Shown: positions 36,118-47,400 of the stretch, piece by piece | How the letters are laid out: each line of letters opens with the position of its first letter | How positions within the stretch are numbered: position 1 is the first letter of the stretch | Assembly (NCBI GenBank): GCA_029747015.1 | Contig: JAKOGI010000143.1 | Span: 634,001-698,000 of the forward strand | DNA: 64,000 nucleotides | Direction of reading: 5' to 3' | Source: Carnegiea gigantea | Taxonomy: Eukaryota; Streptophyta; Magnoliopsida; Caryophyllales; Cactaceae | Translations under genes and position numbers: made by a program | Notes under the pieces: model-generated | The model's database searches: none | What the model was told of the DNA's origin: nothing | The model's input: only the letters and a program-made list of their open reading frames with translations

Positions 36118-37566
36118 CGAGATTGGTATTTATTAATTTCAACTGTGAGGAGTTCAAAATGTAATAATTTGTGTCTTAAAATTAGCGCCTATATATTCAA
36201 TTATATATATATATTTTTTTCATATTATACTGATTATACTGATAAAATTATGACTCACTTTATATTTCACGTTAATGTAGAATCAAGTCTCACATAGAAA
36301 CTTTCATTATGTCTTCTTTAAGGATAATATAGGGAGATTCTTTGTAAAAAGGCCTGCTTAGATTGTTTTACTTATATTTTTTACAAAAAAATTGAATTTA
36401 ACATCATTTGTACATTTATATTGTGCTAGATTTAATTCATAAATTTTCAGTGCACAAAAGGCCTCTTATACACATCAAATGGATAAAGCCTAATCCTTTT
36501 CTCTTGGGACAACTACAAATTAAATGATTTATTGTGTTAGTCTATTTTATTATTGAGTTGGAGTTAACAGTCATGAATTTATAAGAGAGGAAGGGAGAAA
36601 ACACAATCTCCTTCATAAGCCTACTAGTTAGAACATCCTTCATTCCCGCTACTCTTGCAGCCTAGGAGAAATATATATCTTATGAAAGAGAAACCCTCGT
36701 ATAGTAATATTTCTATACTATGTCACAAATTGAATAGATTTTTTAAAGATTTGAGCAAAATAATGTTATTTACCAATTTCGATTGAGAAATATTTGTTAT
36801 GGGACCAAATATTTGTTCTGAGAAACATTTATGTACTACACTTGATCTTTTGGCCTTTGGCAAAAGACCTTGAAAGAAAGACACTTTCTCATAATTACAA
36901 TACTAGTTATATCTTAAGTACATTCTAATAATAGTTGATAATAAGGTGCATTTTTTGAGGGGTAGTATTTATCATAGGCTTGTCAGATTCATACTATTTA
37001 TTATATTGTATAGAATACTACAAACTTTTAAAGATAAATAATTGATAGGAAAGTCTAATAACAATAACTTGGCATGTATTTGTATAAAACGCAACTTGAA
37101 AAAATTAAAATGTATGAAATATATCCTTAAAATAACCTAATACATGATAATTTTTAAGAAAAATGCATGAGGGCCTCACATTTTATAAGGTGGATTGTTA
37201 GAGTTCTCGTGACAAGCAATGCTTTTGCACAAAAACGCAGTACAATCTTTCATGCCCCATGTAATGTATCGTAAGTGCCCATGAATAAACCTCTCTTTTT
37301 GGCTTCACTTTCGAGCTTTGCAAGAACAAAAGGCTAAAGGTGGATTCCTCGTTTTATTCTCTCTTTAACCACCTCAACCCCGCCCCCTTAGCTTCTTCCC
37401 AAATCCCAAGCACCAAACAAATCAATAGAAAACAAAAAAAAAAAAAAAAAAGGAACAACTCTTTTTTTTCCTCTTCGTTTTGGTTTCTTTAAATTTCAAA
37501 AAATCCATCTTTTTCGTCTGCCAAAAAAAAAAAAGAAATTAAAATAAAAACCCATCCTTTTCTTCC
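36118..37566. other. Intergenic/upstream region of the S40 gene
   Basis: AT-rich with poly(A) runs at 37434-37451 and 37525-37536. The last ~300 bp is a plausible promoter. No other genes. Confidence 0.45.
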
Positions 37567-37574
37567 TATTTAAA
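37567..37574 (+). promoter_or_regulatory. TATA-box-like TATTTAAA
   Basis: Lies 155-163 bp upstream of the S40 start codon, followed by a CT-rich leader (37595-37660). Placement is compatible with a transcription start near 37600. Confidence 0.5.
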
Positions 37575-37729
37575 GCTAGAGGTTGTGGGTATCCCTTGCT
37601 CCTATTTGACTTCCTTTCTCAGCTTCTTTTTCTTTTCAATCTCATCTCTTTCTCTTGCAAACCCATTTTCATTTTTGCTTCTTAATTACCCGCATTTATC
37701 AAACAGCTCTGAAACCCAGAAAAAAAATT

Positions 37730-38251
37730 ATGGCTGATAGATATGGGAGGAGATGCATGAAAAAAGATGAAGACTTTGATGAAGGAGAGGTGTGGGGTGT
37801 GATGGAGGAGAGAGAAAACTCAAGCCCAAGGCTCAGAAACTCCATCAAAAAGATCCCCAGATCATCATCTTCCTCCATGGAAGCTCCAGCTCAGAACAAG
37901 CAGCAGTTTTCAGCCCCTCTTGACATCCCTGATTGGTCAAAGATATACGGTAAGAGTACTCCCAAGAACAAGAGTCATAATTACAACTTTGCCACTCATT
38001 CATCTTCATCATCGTCATCATGGGCTCATCATCATAATCACGATGGTGATGATGGCAACGTACATGATGATGATGACGATGATGAGGAAGATGGGATGGT
38101 CCCACCACATGAGTACCTAGCGAGGAAGCTAGCAAGAAGCCAGATCTCATCTTTCTCAGTGTATGAAGGGATTGGGAGAACCCTCAAGGGAAGAGACCTT
38201 AGCAAAGTGAGAAATGCCATTCTAACAAAGACTGGTTTTCTTGAGTCGTGA
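37730..38251 (+). CDS. S40-family (DUF584) senescence regulator
   Basis: Intronless, 173 aa. The start chosen is the ATG at 37730 ([16 protein letters not shown]) in the context AAAAAAATTATGGC; the frame is open upstream but without an ATG. The family hallmark is at the C-terminus: [10 protein letters not shown] (about residue 124) and [20 protein letters not shown] with ILTKTGF at the very end (residues ~143-171). An upstream W-S motif (IPDWSKIYG) is also shared with family members. Plant S40 proteins are small nuclear regulators linked to leaf senescence and stress. The middle of the protein has Ser, His and Asp/Glu homopolymers ([21 protein letters not shown]) encoded by TCA/CAT and GAT/GAC triplet runs, a likely site of length variation. 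The CT-rich leader and TATA-like box fit a real gene. Confidence 0.92.
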   Translation: MADRYGRRCMKKDEDFDEGEVWGVMEERENSSPRLRNSIKKIPRSSSSSMEAPAQNKQQFSAPLDIPDWSKIYGKSTPKNKSHNYNFATHSSSSSSSWAHHHNHDGDDGNVHDDDDDDEEDGMVPPHEYLARKLARSQISSFSVYEGIGRTLKGRDLSKVRNAILTKTGFLES

Positions 38252-40480
38252 TCACCATGCATGCATGCCATGATACATCATCATCATCATCTGTCATGGA
38301 TGGATATCTCCCGAGGTTGTCATTATCAATTTTTTCGGGATTATAATTATTGGGCCTATACATATCTATGAAGTCATTATGGACATCATATTCATCATGG
38401 GTTGTCTTTTCTTTTGCTAGATGAGGTCCCATGGATGTCTTTTTCATCTTTTGTTTACTAGCTAGATTAGCTGGCTTAATTTAAGGGTTTCTAAATATAA
38501 TGTAATGGCATGGGATGGTTTAAATTGGCATAGAGGAATTGGGTTTAGGAGGGGCTTTTCTTTTCTATTTTTGTCTACTTGGTGACTACTAATCAGAGTG
38601 TTGCCTGATTTTTGGATTAGTTTTGGCAGCCCTCTGAAATTTTGTTAGAAGAAAGTTTATTGTTACATGCTTATAATGTAATTATTTAATATTATGTTAC
38701 TCTACTATTTTTGTTATTAATTGTTTGTTTTCGGATTAGAAATTTCTATAACTATTATTTTATCTATTCAAATTCAATGAGAGATTTCATTCGATTAAAA
38801 AAATACAGACTCAACAATTTGACCAAAAAGAGGTGAAATTAAATTTACATGTATTTCTCCTTTACAAGGCATGGATAGTAGAAGCGGTACGTGTACCTTA
38901 TTACTAAATAATGCTCGGCCAAATGTACATAAGTTTTATGAACACTGTACTTTTTGGATAAGGTTCATCAACATGGTGTAAGCAAATTAAATGGCACCAT
39001 CAATGATGTTTTGGAAACTAAAATATTAGCCTAAGTTATGCCACCTAAGGTGGATATTTTTTTGGTTTACAATTGGATAGCCAATAGCCATCCTTTGATA
39101 AAGATGTCTATTGAGAACTCATCGAAGGAGCCAACGAATCTCTTATTTTTTAGTGTAAATTATAAGTTATTGATAAGTAACGTATATGTATCGAGTGCTA
39201 AGCTTATGGACACTGAACTAAGACTTGAAATTTTGCCAGAATGTTTTAAATCTAATCATCTTATCAGTTCGTATGAATAAACGTATGTCAAAATAAGTTA
39301 ATCGAATTTGAACTTTTAACAAAAATTTATTTCACTTAAAATATTTTCTCTGAAGTTGTTTTTTCCAATGTAAACTTCTTAGATTAAACTGAACCAAAAA
39401 ATCTAAAACAATATGAATTGAAAATAATTTAAGGGAAACAAAGACAAATAACTTGTACATTTACCCCTACCAGCAAAAGCAATAACAATTCTCTGTGTAG
39501 GTCCTAGTTGCGCGGGAGTTTAAAAGATTTAAATATAAGTAGTCTTACGTTTATAGATATCACTGCTCATATAGAGGTCGATTCCATTATACCCATAAAA
39601 AGATTTGAGAAAATAGTTTTAGCATTGAAAAATCTTTGATGTAAAGATAATAAAGGAAAACTTAATTACTGGAAGCTTATTTACCAAATCTATTTCAAAT
39701 GAAACAAATTAAAACACAGAATATTTACATGTGTCAAATCCATCCATATGTTATTGTCAATTTAACACGGGAACAATATTTTGAAAATGTTACTGTAATA
39801 GTACATTTATTTCAACCAATGTCCGTGTATCATCATGTTGACTTAGAAATATTCAACAGAAAAAGGTTGGTTCATGCACCTGCAATTAACATGCACAATG
39901 AACGTGAGGAAAAAGCACAAGGTAACGTGTAACGAGCTCTCACCTCAATCAATATGAACTGAAGTTGTGTGTGTAACTAGAATGCATTGAAGCATGCAAT
40001 CTGCATGATACGTGTTTCAAAGCCTAAGTTTGATTATGTGCTCACGGCATTTGCGTTGGTGGGTGCCCTTTGATTTTCTTTCTTTCACAGCGTACAACTC
40101 ATAAAAATGCTTTTTGTGCGACCGCCAACGTGATCCTTTAAGTGAAATGTCTATTTTTATAGTCTAAGAAAACAAATTCTCTTGCCTAGGGCTGGGAGAT
40201 GTGATGTGAAGGTCTATTTTTGGCTAATTGTGTTGAGTCACCACCTTATCTATACAAGATAATGGATAAGAGAAATTAATATCATTAGCGATTTTTTTTT
40301 TGTTGGAAAAAAAATGATTAATTCCTCACCATAGAAGAGGATAATTTATAGGGAGACTGCAATCTTATACTTTAGTATAATTCAAACAATGGGATTCTAA
40401 GTTGTTCAATAATTTATCACTTGCGGGAAAATAATTTTACAACCAATGGTTAAAAATTTGCTAAAACTACTCTCAGTCAC
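38252..40480. other. 3' flank of the S40 gene and intergenic
   Basis: The 3' UTR probably ends within the first 450 bp. The remainder is AT-rich. Frames at 39038-39280 and 39699-39932 have no family features and I leave them uncalled. Confidence 0.45.
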
Positions 40481-40483
40481 TTA

Positions 40484-40727
40484 GGGTCTGTTCTTTTCGT
40501 GAGTCAATTTCAAAATACCAACTTCAACCCACTTCAACCAACTTCAATTTACTTCAACCTACTTTAACTCACTTTCACTATTTTAACCAAGTTCAATTTA
40601 TCACGTAAAAAAATTTAACCCACTTTAACTTATTTCAACCCACTTAAACCTACTTCAACACCTCAACCTACTTCAACCCACCTCACCTTTTTATCTATCC
40701 TGATTTACCTACGAAAAGAACAGGCCC
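40484..40727. mobile_element. PIF/Harbinger-type (Tourist-like) MITE, 244 bp
   Basis: Terminal inverted repeats GGGTCTGTTCTTTTCGTGAG (left) and GGGCCTGTTCTTTTCGTAGG (right, complement), with a perfect TTA target-site duplication (40481-40483 and 40728-40730). The interior is a run of ACTTCAACC/ACTTTAACC undecamers with no ORF. It is closely related to the MITE at 9137-9374. Confidence 0.88.
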
Positions 40728-40730
40728 TTA

Positions 40731-41299
40731 ATTAATGGGTAGATTTTAAGATTACAGTTCTATCGCCAATTATCCTACTAGATTTGAGGTTAACAAGCTG
40801 ACATTGATTGTTCTAAGGGGCGAGTAAAGGCGAACAAAAATAAAAACTTGCGGTGTAATTGGCAACTTCAAGAACCGAGGTATGATAGGCGTGCTTAATA
40901 TCAATCCCTCTCTAATTAAGGCGATCACACATATTATTCAAAATTTCGCATAAAGTTTTCGAACTTATCACATGGATGCCCACAAAATTTTTTAGGTTTG
41001 TCGATGCTTTCTAACAAAGGCAACTATGCTAAAGTGACAAGGTCAAGTTGGGACACTCAAATATCTACCTAAATTAAAAATCTATAGATTTTAAACTTTT
41101 TGAAGTGGTGGGTTTCACTTGAACGGTTTCAGTCCCAACTATTAAAGTTGGCCCTAAAAACCATTTGAGACCGTACTTTTAAAATATAAAACTAATTAAT
41201 TATAGATCTGTTAAGTTTGTATTAATTGAATTATTAAGTAAAACCAACCACATACAAACTAGGAACTAATGATGCCAAGAGATTACTATTTTAGTGGAC
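40731..41299. other. Intergenic
   Basis: AT-rich spacer between two MITE-like elements. No feature recognised. Confidence 0.45.
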
Positions 41300-41302
41300 T
41301 AA

Positions 41303-42800
41303 GGCCCTGTTCTTTTCAGTGAGAAATGATGAATGTGGGATGGGTGAGTGTCGGAAAGGAGGGGAAGGGGTGGGTGAGAGTTGGTAAGAGTGGTATTTTT
41401 TTTTTTAAGTGTGGGAAAGGAGGGAAGGAATGGGTGAGAGTGGGTAGGAGTTGAAAGGAGTTGAATGAACTCGGGGAGTTGGTTTAAGTTATATATTTTT
41501 ATATTTTAATACAATTTTTTAATCTATGATAGTAAGTAACGATCTTAAAATTAAATTTTGAATAGAAAAAATTTCTTTATGTGTTTAGCCGGTTACAAAA
41601 TATTGTTTGATGGTCGTTGTTGCCCCCAAAAAATTTAAATTTTCGTAAATGAGTTGAATCAGTTGCGGATGTTAATATTTGTTTTATATTTCAAAAATTT
41701 GTTAATTTTTACCGAAATTTAAAGTTAAATATCGTATTGTACGTTGCGCAAATATGGTTTACTTTGGTTGGGTTACGATTAATTGATTGTTGAACTGAAA
41801 ATTACATAGACAATTTTCATTTTTTGTGTGCAAATTCATTATTCACATCTTGCAACATTTTTGCACCGTCTGACTGAAATTGGACGTTACTATTCCTTAA
41901 TTCTTAATTACGTTAACGATACCGATAAAATTAGTTTGAAATTCGAAATCAGATATCACCAAAAATATTATCCGAACACAATCTTATTATATCCAACTGT
42001 AATCTACAAATCCAATAAGAACATGACATGTATCATGTATCTGTATGCTCAGCTCTCCTATATCTCTCTAAACTCTCAGCACTCCTCACCTCTCTCGCAC
42101 ATCCCTGTCAGCCGTTTAAAGTCTCCGGCGTGCGCAGCGCCAGCTAGCCGGTTGCCGGCTGTTCTCGATCAGTAGCAGCATGCCGACAGCCACCTCCGAA
42201 CAGCCCAACTAGCCTGCGAACACCCCGACCCAGCCCCCTTGATCTACCCAGCTCAGAACCATGCGAACTCCCCCGACCACCTGCGAAAACCCTGACCACC
42301 TTCGACCTCACCGACCATCTCCCAGGTCGCTGGCCACCTCCCCAGCTCACCGGCGACAGTCCCCAGTTCTCAACCATCTATTCTATATACAAATTTAACT
42401 GAAAACATCTACCACTCACGAATAACTAACATTAGCTTATCAACGCAAAAATTAAAAAAATATAAAAATTACCATTTCTTTAATACGTACAACATAAATA
42501 ATTTCATGTACAATTTATGACACAACTTACAAATATTCCAATAACATCTGAAAAATAAATAAAACTTTTCATAATTAGTATCAAACTACTCGGACGTATA
42601 ATTATATCAATTATAAGAGTTTTCAAACTATGCCAAATAGTAATTATAGGTAGAAGTGGGTGAAAGTGAGTGAGAGTGGGTGAAAGTAGGAAGGAGTAGT
42701 ATTTTTGTTTAAGTGTGGGAAAGAGTGGGAAGGGGGGGAGGAGTGGGTGGGTGTGGGAAGGAGTGGGTTGGGTTCATTAAACCATGAAAAGAAAAGGGCT
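41303..42800. mobile_element. PIF/Harbinger-type non-autonomous element, 1498 bp, with GC-rich cargo (Pack-MITE candidate)
   Basis: Left end GGCCCTGTTCTTTTCAGTG, right end (complement) AGCCCTTTTCTTTTCATGG, with direct TAA duplications at 41300-41302 and 42801-42803. Subterminal zones carry repeated GTGGGTGAGAGT/GGAAGGAGT motifs (41335-41480 and 42650-42775) in the same orientation. The centre is AT-rich except for 42041-42380, which is strikingly GC-rich. No transposase is present. Confidence 0.8.
42041..42380. other. GC-rich segment inside the element, possibly captured host sequence
   Basis: About 340 bp of CCG/CCACC-rich sequence (for example CGCAGCGCCAGCTAGCCGG, CACCTCCCCAGCTCACCGG) embedded in DNA that is mostly A and T. 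Overlapping frames exist on both strands (minus 42144-42377; plus to 42175) but neither has a recognisable domain, and the Gly/Arg- or Pro-rich composition follows from GC content. Confidence 0.45.
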
Positions 42801-42803
42801 TAA

Positions 42804-43779
42804 GTAAGTAGTTGATTGAGGATGTGAAATGACTAGCAAACGATATATAGAAATAAATTTAAGATGGAAAAAAAATGGGTGCAAGAAAATAGAAAAAATA
42901 TTAGAAAGGATGACATAAAGGTCAAATATATATATATATAAATAAATATAAAAGCTATTAGCTACTAATGTTGAGATATTTTTCAAGTAAAGAATTGCTC
43001 AACTCGAGTTGAAAACCCCCCAAAAAAAAAAAAAAAAAAAAAAAACATATCCGAAAAAAAAAATCTATATGTGTTTTAACCAGATCAAATTTTCTGGACT
43101 CGAGTTAGGCCCAAATTTGATGGGCTTCAGGCTCTTAAACTGATCAAACTCCGAATCAGTTAAACTATCGGCATTAGATTTCTTGTGTGTTTTAAGGTAT
43201 TGAACAATAGTATTGGGACTGTAGATTGGGCCTCAGTGGGCTCATTGCTTCCTCTTCCTTGTGGCTCCAATCAGACTAAATATAGATGAACGGCTAGTGA
43301 AAACTTTTTTTTTTTTTTTTTTGTGGGTAGAAGCCAGTGAAAACATTGAATTACCAAAACATTAATTTTGAAACCAAAAAAAAGGTAACAATGAAACAGT
43401 TAACAACAAATCATTCTCTTAACACATTGTGCTCAGGCTGAAGAACCAAAAAAATAAAAATAGAGAATTATAGCGAATTTTAGGTAAGATAATCTTATTT
43501 ATAAATTTGTGTACGTTTTAAATTTTAAATAAATAGATAATTTTTACTCAATACTAATATATTGTTCTCTTATAAAATATTAATGTTATTTTTATAATTA
43601 ATCTCTCTATGGGTAGGATATTAGGATGCCTGTAACGATAAGATTACTTTCATTTAGATTTTTCTAAATTTTACAAAAGCGAAACCCACACTGACATGTG
43701 TTGTTAACTTATTATTGTTGTATATTTTAAAACTATATAAGGTATAATATATGAGGGGTATGGCAACATTTAAAAGAAA
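42804..43779. other. Intergenic
   Basis: AT-rich; contains C6A~24 at 43016-43044 and a run of T at 43304-43321. No gene recognised. Confidence 0.4.
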
Positions 43780-44085
43780 GAGGTGTTTGATAAACAACTT
43801 TTTGAAGAGTTTTTTTGATCAAAATTAACTGTTTGATTAAGTAAAAAAGTTAATCTGAGTGTTTGATGAAAGAACTTTTTAGAAGAGTTTTTTGGGCTCA
43901 AAAAGCTAATTTGAAAAAGCTAATTCCATGAGTTTTTTGAAAGAGCTTTTTGTTGAATTAATTTTTTACCCCACAACTTTATCAAAAATAGCTAATTTTA
44001 TAAATAATTTTTCAACAAACAGTTAATTTAAATAACTAATATAAATAATTAATACAAATAACTAATAATTATTTGTCAAGCGGGG
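43780..44085. mobile_element. Probable MITE with GTGTTTGATAAAC-type ends, ~306 bp
   Basis: Left end GAGGTGTTTGATAAACAACT, right end (complement) GCCCCGCTTGACAAATAATT, an imperfect inverted repeat. The interior is rich in AGCTAATTTGAAAAAGCT and TTTTTGAAGAG motifs. Ends and interior resemble the element at 56284-56971. No clear target-site duplication, so the superfamily (hAT-like or MULE-like) is unsettled. Confidence 0.5.
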
Positions 44086-44435
44086 CCAAAATGATATAAT
44101 ACGTCAATCTTGAAAGATAGGCTGGAAATGCAAATGTTCGGCAACGGTGACGATACATGTTCAAATACACCAGAACTAAATAATTTAATATTATATATAT
44201 GCCAAAAAAAGGAGGAAAAAACCAACAGTACTACAAAATTTCTGTCAAATACACGCACAAATGACACAATTAAATCGACAATCCATGCATCGCAAATCGC
44301 AAGATTTAGCAGTGAATTTAGACTTGGATCCGATTAAGCAAAACTGTCTATTCACTAATCACTACTATTACCACACAATTGTCACTCTCTGTATGTGAGC
44401 TCACAGGGAGAGTGGGAGAGAAACCCAGAACAAAA

Positions 44436-47400
44436 ATGTTGCTCAAAAGTAGGGCCGCAATGGCAGGTTATGATGCTCAATCAAGAAACTCCCTGCCCCA
44501 GAAATTGGTAATTTTGCTCTGCATTGGGAGCTTTTTTGCTGGAATGTTCTTCACAAACAGGTAATTTTTCTGTTTCTGGGTACTTGGGTTTCTGTTATTT
44601 AGCTTACCAATTTTGCGTCTTTCTTCGTTGTTTATGGAACTTAAACTGCTTTTCTCTGCAATTGATTAAGTGGGTATGCTTTAAATTATGGGAGTTTTGG
44701 TGCAGTGTTTGGAATCTGGAGTTAGTTTTGATGTTAGGGTTTGTGCCAAATTGGTTAGTCGGAATGTGTTGGTAGAACTTGCAACCGTTTAATTGTTTGA
44801 TGCAGAAAGGGGGGATTTTGTTTTTGTCGAAGACTAAGATGGAATTCTTGCTTCAAATAATATAAGGAAGAAAGAAGTAATGCATTCATCTGGAAATAGT
44901 AGTTGTAATTGTTACTGATACCTCAAATGGGGAATAAAAGATAAAAATGGATGAATCACTGTGAAAGCTTAATTTTGGATTTGTACGAATTTTTATTTCG
45001 AAGATTGAAACCTAGGGTCAACTAATTCTCCCTCCATCTCTGATCATAGAAACTGGCAATGGAGTCGTCCGAGAAGGACCAAAGATGGTAGGTAGAGCCA
45101 TCACCATGAGAATATGTGTCAATGAGGAAGGACTGTAGTCTGGAGGCTGAAAAAGCTTTCTTGTATTGCCCACTCTGTTGACTGTCTGATTTATGTCCAA
45201 TCATCAAGGACAACTGTCTTCATTGATGCACCTTGTGCATAACTGTGAAGAAAAGTCCAGCTATGTCAGTAACTGTGGCACTTTAGAGTTGAGTCGGTTG
45301 CTAGGTGATAGGAATCGCTGCTGCTGTTGGCTTACCAATGTTATACTTACAGGAACCCTTCATTTCACTAAAAGTATCTTTGTCTATCTGTTTCCTCACT
45401 CCAGCATGGGTGTGGACTCTTTGACACTTGATTTTGTGTAAAAAACATGCAAAACTTCCAGATAGACAAAAGCATCAAACTGTTTTGCCAATGGTTGAGT
45501 TTGACACTGGGACACATATGCATCTTAGGCCTTTTATCAATGTTTTCAATGAGATTGCGCAAAGGAGTTGCAATGACATTTGCGTTCTCATTCGTTGTTT
45601 TCAAGTTGGATGGCAACTATCAGGCTAACGACCATCTAAATATCAATCTTCTGCAAGCATGCTAGGTGAAACTGTAGATAATGGAGATTATGGGATTTAA
45701 GTTTATTTGATGAGAGGGCCAGTCACTGCAAGCTGTTCTTCTGTGGATCACTTATTGGATGATTTTGACTAATGGCCTTGTCCAAGGTGAAATGAAATTG
45801 CTGTCTTAGTGGAAAGAGACTTGCAGAAGTATGGGCTAATCTAACGGCAGAGCATGAGAGGTCAGAAGATCATACCCAAAACAAATCAATGTTGCCCAGC
45901 TGGTTCTTCGACTTTAATTTGTTTCTGCGAAGACAGATAGTTGTAGGTTTGTCGTAAATTTTAGTACTTACGGCCTCACTGTTGTCAATTTCTGTAGTGA
46001 GTGCAAAACTGCCTTTCTCCAACTCAGCATCTTAGGATATGCTTGGAGCACCAGAAATGCAGTGGGAAGTCCTATTGAGTTGGCATTAATGATATGGATG
46101 CTATTGGAATAGGTGAAAAAGTTGCATAAGTCAGTGAACATCCATGATTTGAAACGCGAATATGATGAAGAGTTCTAGCCAGTGTGCTGGGCTAAATATT
46201 GATGTTATCAGCTATCTTAATGGAGCTTCTGCTTTTTCTTATTGACAATGTGCACTTTGGTGCCTAATATGGGCCACAAAGTAATGACATCCAAAGCAGA
46301 GGAAAGGATTTGGGGGGGTCAAGTTGCTTATGGAAAGTAAAAGAAGGGGGTCTACATGTACAACTCAACGGTCTTGAGCTTGCTTCTGCCAACAGATGTC
46401 TGCTGCGTCAATGTGCCTTTTACGTTGAACATCGCATCCTTACTCTTCCAGCTCCCATGACCATCTGAGCATCACTATGACAACTTGACAAGTGAATTAC
46501 GGACAAGATTCAAAAGTTGCATGATGCACCTTTTGCATTCACAACCTTTCCCAGTGTCACTGACTGTTATTTTTGTGTCTGCCAACTGCTAGTTTCAGCT
46601 CTCAGAACTTGCTTTTTGGCTTTATTGCAACTTTAAGAAAACAACCTTCAGTATGAATGTTACACTGGCATCATCATCTAGATTAACAGTGCAGTCGACG
46701 CCACCGCCATTGGTATTTGGACTACTTTCACAACAAACTATCCAGCTTCAGAAGGTCAGAACTACGACAACAATAATGGTTTAAAACGATTGCTTGAGGC
46801 TCATGAGTAGGATAAGATCTGGGTGTGGTGGCTATGGAGCATCTCGCCCCTACAATTTCAAACAGGCAGTTTCTCCTAAACTACATTCGATGTAAGCAGA
46901 ATGGAAACACTAAATCTAGGGAAAAATATTAGTTTGGTCTTGTTTAAAAAACTAGTTACATCGGGTTGTGGAAAATATATCTACAATTAAGAGCTATAAT
47001 AGTTACACTTTTAATAGTTGGTCTCCATGTTGCGATTACATTCTTTCTTGCTGTCCTTTGTTCTCTGTCAAGGTGCCTCTTTTAAGTTCAGATTGAGGTC
47101 AACTCAAGAGATATATGCTGTGTAATAACTAATGAGTAATAAGTAATAACATCACTTTTATTCCAGGATGTGGATGGTGCCTGAAAGAACAGATGTGGCA
47201 AGTAAAGTTGGAAGTAGAGGTGGAAGAATAATGATGGATAATGACCAAAAACAGGTGTTTATCTTTGTCCGCTTATAATGCTGTCTTCAAACCACAATTT
47301 TGATAAATGGATGATTCTTGAATGTCCAGATTTCCATGTGGATGTAATTCCATTATGATTCCACCGGTGATGCTAGATAACATAAATAGTCCTGCTTGTA

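Noticed and set aside
37655..37729. N-terminal extension of the S40 protein
   Set aside because: Begins with TTG; the S40-family start MADRYGRR is at ATG 37730.
42144..42377. Gly/Arg-rich minus-strand frame
   Set aside because: Composition follows from the GC-rich block; no domain and no start context. Treated as possible captured DNA only.
45018..45665. Several overlapping 60-82 codon frames
   Set aside because: Located in intron 1 of the galactosyltransferase gene, on both strands and in several frames, without protein-like features.
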